Below, piece after piece: positions 56,289 through 64,000 of a DNA stretch of 64,000 nucleotides. The stretch spans positions 32,689,427-32,753,426 of the forward strand of contig NC_071397.1 of assembly GCF_022682495.2 (NCBI RefSeq), read 5' to 3'. The notes under the pieces were generated by a model, which worked only from the letters and a program-made list of their open reading frames with translations, was not told where the DNA came from and searched no databases. Numbering within the stretch: position 1 is the first letter of the stretch; each line of letters opens with the position of its first letter. Source of the stretch: Desmodus rotundus. Taxonomy: Eukaryota; Chordata; Mammalia; Chiroptera; Phyllostomidae. The position numbers and the translations under genes were made by a program.

Positions 56289-57640
56289 GAGTTATTCTAA
56301 GTGGTAATTATTTTGATATGAAGTAGAAATTGTATGTACATTTGAAAAGAAAGTAACAAAGCCTTTTACTTTTGCTGGTTAAGGATTTATTCAGTCATTT
56401 CATTTTCTGGTAAACACAGGGTGAATGAAGGAAATATTTTATTTCAAAGCAGTGTTAAATGTACAATATACTTTGCCATTTTAATAAGGATATTTTATTT
56501 CTTTCAAGTGCATATATTGATGATTGGAAATTTTTTACAGATGTTTTATGAATGCCTTGCACATTTTCATAGTGAAGAGGATATAGGAGATTAGTTTATC
56601 ACTGTCTTCTGAATTTAAACTTTAACAAATAACTCTATTAACTTGAGATATTTGGGAGATGGGTTCTGGTTCATCAATATTTTCCCATGGAATGGATAAT
56701 TAGAGGTGGTTTCATTTTCAGAAAAGTACTAAATCCACGTTTTATACTATCGCTGAAAGTATCAACCATGCACTGATGGTGAAGCCCCATACTAATGAGA
56801 TGTGTGTCACTTAAAGAAAGGGGTAATCTTTGGTCACTGAGCTATATCTCTCACTGTTTGTATATATTTTCCCCAAACCAAAAATCAATGATGAGCGTAA
56901 AGCCAGTGTTATTGATAGAATGCTAAAAACTATTTCAGCAAATCAGGCAGATGAAATGATTTCCTTTGGGGAGAGGAGTTGGAACCCCTTGAGTTTAAAT
57001 ACCAACCCCAGCATGCTGCTGGTGATGACACACTAAAGCTCAGGCCACAGGCAGGTGCTGCCATAAATTACGTTTAGAACCCATCCACAATGAGGTCAGA
57101 ATTGAATATTAAAGTAACTGAGGTTATTTGGGGGTGACTATGTAATATGAGATTAAGAAGCTTAAGGGACAAATCTTGCACACACAATTTAGGAATTACA
57201 TGGAGAAGAGAAGTAAACAAAATGTCAGAGATAATTGGAAAACAGATGATACAATATTAAAAAGCCCAAGAAAAGATATGTTTTTATTAAACTATAGTGA
57301 AGGTCCAAACAACAATTTAGTGGTCTTCTAAATAATTGCTGAGATTCCTCCTAAATAATTTTGAAAAATTGTGTATCCCCTCAGATGTTTAACATCTAAA
57401 ATTTTTCAACATAAATGTAAATAATTGGAGATAATACAATGTACAAAATATTATAAATATCATGAAATAGTATAATATGACTTCTAAATGTATCCATGTA
57501 CAAAAATAGCTGTTTGATACTCATCATCATCTACAATAAAAACAAGTGGACTAACTCTTCTTTAACAGTTGGAATTTTTACATTTTTCTTTAACCCCTGA
57601 GTTTACATTTTCATTTCAATTTCTCCCACAGAATTTAATC
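56289..57640. other. Unannotated stretch
   Basis: AT-rich non-coding DNA without a recognisable feature. Confidence 0.45.
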
Positions 57641-57655
57641 CTAATGAATATGCTT

Positions 57656-57901
57656 CTTTTCTTTTAGATTCAAACTTTATTTTTATTATTCATTTATTTT
57701 TCATTGCTTTTAGAGAAAGAGGAAATAGAGGGAGAGAAAGAGAAACACTGATGTGAGAGAGAAACATTGATTGCTTGCTTTCTCATACACACCTGGAGAT
57801 CGAACCCACAACTTTGGAATGTGCTCTGATCAGGAATCAAACCCTCAACTTTTCAGTTTATGGGACAGCACTCCAACCAACTGACCCACACCAGCCAGGG
57901 T
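57656..57901 (-). mobile_element. VES SINE
   Basis: A minus-strand VES with its head (acaccagccaggg) at the right and an A-rich tail at the left. A perfect 15-bp target-site duplication CTAATGAATATGCTT lies at 57641-57655 and 57902-57916. Confidence 0.95.
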
Positions 57902-57916
57902 CTAATGAATATGCTT

Positions 57917-59234
57917 TTAAAACTTCATAATTCTTTACTGATTACCTATCTTGCATTTTTGTAATAAAAATAGATGCACTTGTATAAACTGAAATTTTAA
58001 TTACCTGTGACCATGAGCCCTAAACATTATATGTGTTTTCAGAATAATTTAACCTTATAATTATTATTAGAATAAAATTAATCAAGATTACAAATATTTA
58101 TTAACTTTTATAATTGTTAAATAGAAATAGCAAAATTAAGAATGCATTTTAATTAGATGAATTAGGCGATTTATTAGCTAGTTCATGTATCTAGAATATT
58201 ATTTTAACATGAAATAAAATTTAACATAATTGTCCTTGTCTTAGTTTTCATAGATATAAGAAGGTGGACAGGTATAAGATAGATAGGTAAGCAGATAGGT
58301 AGATAAATAGGTTGGTAGGGACATATGAAACTTTGTTCACATTCATGTCTAAACAGAAATAGAATTTTGCTATGGCACTGCCACTCAATGCTTCGAACTT
58401 CTTCTGACTTTCATGCCAAAAAGTCACATCAAAACTTATCTAAAATACTTTATCAAGTTGCTATTCACTTAGATTTTTCTTCAAGTTTTTTAGAAAATTG
58501 GAAAACATCTGATTTGCTAAAGTTTTTCTTATGCAGTGGAGGTGGTCATCTTCTGGGAAGTATCAAATGATGTCATTAATGGAACTTTGGAAATCACTAT
58601 TAATTATGCCCATCACTATTAATTATGCCCAATCAACTAAGTCTGTCTTAAGTTCTGTCCAGTCTGATTTTATCTTTCCTTTTAAATAATTATGTTCGTT
58701 CTCAACCTGAAGGCAAGCATCTTACTTCTGAATTTGAATTCTAAATCAGCTAGATGGGGGGTGGGCAGATCAATAGGTAGGGTTTGGGGTAGGTGGATAA
58801 GGCTCAGAGTCTTGCCCAGAACTGGTGACTTAGATGGACTTGGGTGCTGCCATCTTTAGTATTTCTACTGTTTGCTTTGCTTTGCCCATATGGGACCCTC
58901 CCTCTAAAACACTGAATTTTTGAAGAAAGTCCAAGGATGAAATCAATGAAGGCAAGGATAAGAATTTTTATTATTCTAGGCATTCAGACACAACTCCAAA
59001 TTACTAAAATCAAATGTTGACCTTTAGGGGATATGTATTAAGCAGAGAAAAACAAAGTGTCCGGCTTAGGCTTTCATCAATATTTTGCATTTGCTGCCAG
59101 ATGGTTTTTACATTCTTTATCTCTTCCCTTCTCCAGGACCATGTATTTAGCAAGACTCACAAGTGCAAGGTGCAGCTTTCTTTTCCAAAGTGGGAAAAGT
59201 GCTGTTGGGAAGAGGAGTGGTAGTAAAGCAGAGC
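57917..59234. other. Unannotated stretch with small tandem repeats
   Basis: Contains a degenerate (GATA)/(GGTA) run at 58253-58320 and a perfect 19-bp tandem duplication at 58593-58630. No gene or named repeat. Confidence 0.5.
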
Positions 59235-59400
59235 CAGGGTGGTCCCTGAATGCAACACAAGCTGCAGAATTTGTGGGACCCACAGCAAAATAAAAATGCA
59301 GGGCCCCCTCTTGACAAATGATTAAGAATTTCAAGATCATGGAAGTGGAGCATTAAACCAAGTGCAGGACCCTGTGCTGCTACCCACAAAGCCAGCCCAG
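59235..59400 (+). mobile_element. Ancient interspersed repeat, unclassified
   Basis: 'tgcagaatttgtgggaccca', 'gcaaaataaaaatgcagggc' and 'gcattaaaccaagtgcagga' match a familiar old mammalian repeat that I cannot name. Confidence 0.5.
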
Positions 59401-60799
59401 CCTGGTGCCTTCATCGTAGACAGTTCAGGGGCCAGTTTCAGGAAAGACTAGCTAAGGTGAGGACTGGACATCGATTCCCTTGTTACTTCAGGTGGTCTCT
59501 AGTCCCTTAGAAAGTCTGTGTACCCACAGAGGTGTGTGAACCCAAGCTTGCAAACATGGTTTTAACTCGTTTTTAAAACCAGTTTTAACGAGTCTGAGGT
59601 TCCTACTAACTGAATCCTCAGGTTCAAGACTGACACATCAAGAGTGTTCATTACAGCAGAAATTTTTGAAATCATGACTATTTTGAGAAAATATGTTTTC
59701 AGTTCATTGTGTCATAATTACTACTCCACATCAAAAAACTCAAGAAGATTATTTTGTTTTGAGTTTCTCCTCTTGCCTGTGTGTAAAAGATACAGCTCTG
59801 GACAGCCTAGCATGCATTCTTTATTTTATATCTATGACAGCTACAAAATAGGAAGGCCAACTAAATCTTAGCAGATAACAAAAAAGGAAAAGTAATAGAT
59901 TTCAAGTTATCCTTTATGGTACATATGTGATTAAGGCCTTTAAATTTATGGCCATTGTTGAAAACTTTCAACATTAAAAATTGCTTTAAAAGGAATGCCA
60001 CATGTTTGAAATCTTGTAAATGAAAAAGTAAAACTAAACAACAAAATAAAAAGTAGAGCTGTTTGAGACTGAGATCATGGAATAAAATTGCAACTCTCAA
60101 TGGTCACTTTGACTGTGACCTAGATTTGTTAAGAGAGTTGGAGGTTCCTGAAGCTTTACAAGCCCCCACTCTGCAAGCTGCTGTGGGAGCCGGTATCTCG
60201 GGGCTACATTAGCACATGAGCACTCGGGGTCTAGGGTTGTGCACTGGACGGTTGCTGCCCTCTGGTCTCCAGGACTATCCAATAGTCTGTGCAGATTCAT
60301 TTTGTTCTATCTGTCTCAATAAATATTTCATTGGGTTCTTAGTTGTTTAGTGCTTCAAAACTTAGAACTTCAAAGGGTCTGCATTAAACATTTACTCTGA
60401 GCTATTTTAAAACAGCCTTCTTCTCTTTCTCACTATGGTCATGAGTTTTTTTGACCTTAGAACATATATTTTGTATGAATAATATTAGAACTGTCCTAGT
60501 TGGATCCTGAACTACTCATTGAAGCAATTTTGACTCAAAGAATTCAAAAGTCACCATAGATAGCAAATATACCAAATTTCTATTATTTTAGTAATGAGTC
60601 TACCTAGGCTTAAAGAGCGTATGTAATTTATAAATGGTCAATACAATAAATATCTATTGAACGTGAAAGTCATCAGTCTACTAATTCAAATGCTAACTCA
60701 TCCAGAAACACACTCATGGACACAACCAGAATAATGTTTGAGCAAAGAGCTGGGCTCCCTGTGGCCCACTCAAGTTGACACATATGATTAATCATCACA
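59401..60799. other. Unannotated stretch
   Basis: About 1.4 kb without a feature I can support. Confidence 0.45.
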
Positions 60800-60990
60800 C
60801 ATCATGTGTGTGTATATCCATGAGGGCAAGGACTTTGCTTTGCTATATTTTTTCTAGAATCACTGGTACCTAACACAATGCATGGGAAAGTATTAATTAA
60901 ATCTTTACTGCTCAATTGATTGACTGATTGATTAAATGAATGAGTAAATGACCAATTGAATCAATGAACGGAAAGATGTTTAATAAATAA
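60800..60990 (+). mobile_element. L2 3' end
   Basis: 'tccatgagggcaaggacttt', 'actggtacctaacacaatgc' and a degenerate TGATTGA/GAATGA tail follow the L2 3' UTR order. Confidence 0.7.
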
Positions 60991-61629
60991 ATTTTAAAAA
61001 TGTTTTCTTTCTTCCACTTCATCCCTGGCCATTTTTATAACCTGTTGGTTTTCTTTTTCTGAATAATTAATAATACCCTCATCTGTATTTTCATAATATT
61101 TGGAAAATAACTTGAGACATAGTTTTAGATTTTATAACTTTTCTTGGCATGATTATATCACACTGATTATACTGAAGAGTAATTGTCCATGTTAGCCTGA
61201 GATCAACTATTTTATTTTTTGTTAAATTTAGCACTTTCACTGTGACAGGAATGAAAAATGTGCTCAATACATTTGTAATGCATTGGATCATATTAAATGT
61301 GCTTCTGTACTCCTTTATCATCATTCTTTTCCCCTATTGTGAAGAATCCATTCAGATTTCCAGCTTTTCAACTTTTCCACCTCAGCCCCAGTGGTTCTGA
61401 AGGGACGAGTGGGGAGGGTTGAAATTTGTGTTCATATGAGGACATAGGAGTTGTATGTGTGGGAGTGGGTGTGATCAAGAGAGGAGAATGATCCTTTTCT
61501 GAATTTTTTCTTTATTCTGTGATGTCAATTTAACTTTTTTTAACCTCATTTTACAGTTAATGAAGCATTTTTTATTAACTAGCTTTCTAGAGGATCACAC
61601 ATCTGGCATAGGAAAATTTAGTCATATAT
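60991..61629. other. Unannotated stretch
   Basis: No feature recognised. Confidence 0.45.
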
Positions 61630-61870
61630 GCCCCCAGTCAAAACCCTTCTGATGGCCCTGGGGGATAAAATCAAACCCTTTGACCCTTTTGCAAAGTCCT
61701 TCTGGACTTGGCCGTCCCCTGTCTCTATGCTCTAGTTACCAGTAGCCTCTTGCAGGTGTTTGAATCCACAATTTTCTCTTGGTTAGCCTCTGCCTAGAAT
61801 AGTCCATGTGTCCTTTTCCTTTGCTCACTCCTTTCTGAGCCTTAGAAGATTCCAGGGACCCCCAGTAGGG
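61630..61870 (+). mobile_element. L2 fragment
   Basis: 'cagtcaaaacccttctgatg', 'ggcttggcc'-like text at 61706-61720, 'ctcactcctttctgagcctt' and 'agaagattccagggac' correspond to the L2 region between the ORF2 end and the 3' UTR. Confidence 0.65.
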
Positions 61871-62112
61871 GAATTAGAAGGTAGCTGAGGTGAGAACCAG
61901 AGACCCAGAATGAAAGCTTTCAAACAAGATGATTAGTTACAGAAAGTATAGATGACTCAAATTGCTTACGTTCTGAGTTATAATAACTTATTCCTCAGAT
62001 ATTGGTGGCTTATCAATGTCATCAGCAAGGTAATGAACATCAAAAATGTTTCTCAGTTATGCTAGTTTCCATGGGAAGAATCATTAACTAAAATTCCCTC
62101 CTAAGTTTATTT

Positions 62113-62313
62113 TTTAAATTTAATTAATTAATTTATTTTAGAGAGGATAAGGGAAGGAGAGAGGGAGAGAAACATCAGTGTGAGGTTGCCTCTCATACGC
62201 TGCCTGCTGGGGACCTGGCCCACAATCCAAGCATGTTCCCTGACTGGGAACTGAACCGGCAACCCCTTAGTTTGCAGGTCAGCGCTCAATCCACTGAGCC
62301 ACACCAGCCAGGG
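62113..62313 (-). mobile_element. VES SINE
   Basis: A minus-strand VES with its head (gccacaccagccaggg) at the right and 'gggaactgaaccggcaaccc' as the box-B-like part. Imperfect flanking repeats of CCTAARTTTATT type lie at ~62098-62112 and ~62318-62330. Confidence 0.92.
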
Positions 62314-62330
62314 TCCTTCCTAAATTTATT

Positions 62331-64000
62331 CTTGAATTAAAATCATTATTTTCTTAATGTCTTTCTTTCACATACAAAATGCAAGTAACCCAAACAGTCA
62401 AATAAATTTGTGCATTGGAAGCAAAATACTGACACAAAATGCCATTTTGCTTTTCATAAATATTTTTCATATCTTAAATCCACTGGAAAATGCTGAGAGA
62501 GAGAGGGAAAGAGAGAGAAACACTCAAGATGAAGCTTTATGACTGAGTATGACAGACTCTCTCAGTCTCCTTTAGGCCAACCAGATCTGCTCCCAGCCAC
62601 ACTTTCTTTCACTGTTGATTCTACTCCTGGTTACCAATGGAAAAGTTTAATGCCACTTTCCTTTTAATCGGCTTGCCATTTCTCACTAAGACTTGGCAGT
62701 CAGGATTTGGCTCACCTTGATGCCAAGGGCAAGCCCATCATTTGGAACACATGTAGGAATGTAAAAAGAGAGGCTGGGGTTAACCTCAGGTCACTTGAAG
62801 TATACCCCTTTCAAACAAGAAGAGCCCTTGTTGGAGAGAAAGGAAAATATTAGAGCATATGGTGTTCTTTAAAAATGTAATGTGTACTGGAAGCTGATCT
62901 TACAAATAACCTACCTCTTAATGCAAACAGAGCTCCCTCTTTGACAACCCAGGCATGTCAGAAAAAAATTCTTGTTTCTTGAGTTAAAAATAACATTTTC
63001 ACTTTTTTCTTTTTAAAATGTATGTATATAAAATTTTTTAATGAGGATATAAAGAGAAAGCACATTTTATATATTATTGCCATCTTTATTATAGTATAAA
63101 ACTGATTTTCATTCAAACGACCTTAATTGTTTCTTTCTGTTGAGAAGTTACGCATTGGCAACACCTTTTGGCTTAAAAACTCTTGTCTCAAGAGAGCTAA
63201 ACTACCACAGTAACCAAAGGGAAGAAAAACGTCTCTACCTTCAAACTTCTTAGGGATGATCAGATTATTCCTTTTTGTCCTGCTCAAAGTTTGGACTTCC
63301 TCAAATCAAAAAACCAGAATTGTTTTGAAAGGAAATGAATACACAGGGAAACAATCCTAAAGGAATGAAGATGATTTTACTTAGAGAATTCTTTGTATCA
63401 AATTCCCAGCTACAGACAAATTATAGACCATAAATAGACACAACAATCAACCACTGGTGAATGAGGAAATGAGATAGCAGGAGTTTTACGATGTTGTAGA
63501 AGTACAAAAGCTTGTGTGTGTTTCACAATAACACAATTTACATCTCTATAGTCCTTTGCAATTTACAAAGGGTTTTCAGATCTCATATCTTGTGAACCTT
63601 ATAATAAAGGCTGCTTTCAGACCAAAACATGAATCTTTTTAAAAACATTTTTATTGAAAAATTTGTTTTTCCATTTCAATTTTACTGAATACACCTTTCT
63701 GTGATAACTTAAATTTCAGTTACTTTTTAAAATTTAAGTAGCCTATCAACCAAATTACCATTTTTTTTAACATTTTTATTTGTAAATCACCTTATTGGTT
63801 CTGAAGTTAAAGTGTGTAAAATACAGCCTCACTCTAAAGGAGTTTATTCTGTTTGGATAAAGAAGAAAAACTAGGTATTATACAATACTCTACTTAAATA
63901 AAAGTTTATGTTATCTAATGAATATAAAATACTCAAAGTGTCGCAGAGAAATGGATGTATCGGTGAATGACTAAAGAAGGGGATCCAGTCTGATTGCCCT
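62331..64000. other. Unannotated stretch with (GA)n
   Basis: A (GA)-rich run lies at 62494-62519; otherwise AT-rich non-coding DNA to the end of the window. Confidence 0.5.

Noticed and set aside
22863..62313. VES SINEs considered as functional tRNA genes because of their box-B-like GGTTCGA-type text.
   Set aside because: They have long tails, target-site duplications and no tRNA cloverleaf; they are retroposed SINE copies.

Overview
The window looks like non-coding DNA from a bat (Chiroptera, probably Yangochiroptera). Four nearly complete VES-type SINEs are present, each ending in the reverse complement of the bat tRNA-derived head (gccctggctggtgtggctca), and a fifth survives only as its 30-bp head. 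HAL1 (half-L1) elements, a young bat-type LINE-1 and DNA-transposon MITEs fit the same assignment. I saw no Helitron. No complete functional host gene was found. The base sequence is AT-rich, with old mammalian repeats (MIR, L2, MLT1-type LTRs, hAT-Charlie) under the younger insertions.

Positions 1-26,500 are dominated by LINE-1. They hold old 3' tails (915-1078, 3183-3365, 13530-13793), truncated L1s (1508-2565 +, 4366-7008 -, 24966-26433 -) and two nearly full-length HAL1 copies with target-site duplications (7973-9976 and 20757-22650, both -). A 5' L1 portion lacking its 3' end lies at 10034-11949 (-). A full-length L1 lies at 13947-20649 (+) with a perfect 13-bp target-site duplication, an uninterrupted 307-codon ORF1 and an uninterrupted 1273-codon ORF2 that keeps the catalytic residues I could check. 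It may be able to retrotranspose.

The main discovery concerns two of these elements. The 5' UTR of the full-length L1 contains a 1282-bp segment (14108-15389) that starts GTAAG, ends in a very long polypyrimidine tract plus CACAG, and has the layout of an intron. The neighbouring L1 copy at 10034-11949 lacks exactly this segment, joined base-for-base at the predicted splice junction (11790/11791). It therefore looks like a reverse-transcribed, spliced L1 RNA (a spliced integrated retrotransposed element) lying about 2 kb from an unspliced relative.

Positions 26,500-42,800 hold older repeats and three notable items. A 1.2-kb TA-flanked MITE (29830-31041) carries a 13-copy, 27-bp minisatellite and a 39-bp-arm palindrome with a ZNF143-like motif. 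Two small exon-like segments lie at 38380-38498 and 38676-38706. A 5'-truncated processed pseudogene of SLC25A14 (mitochondrial carrier UCP5/BMCP1) lies at about 40450-41800.

Positions 42,800-64,000 are sparse: MIR and L2 relics, one truncated L1 (51172-52740 -), two short L1 tails with target-site duplications and three VES SINEs. Most younger insertions are on the minus strand, which would fit an intron of a plus-strand gene, but the window alone does not prove that. All family names rest on reading the sequence from memory of the families; no database search was run.
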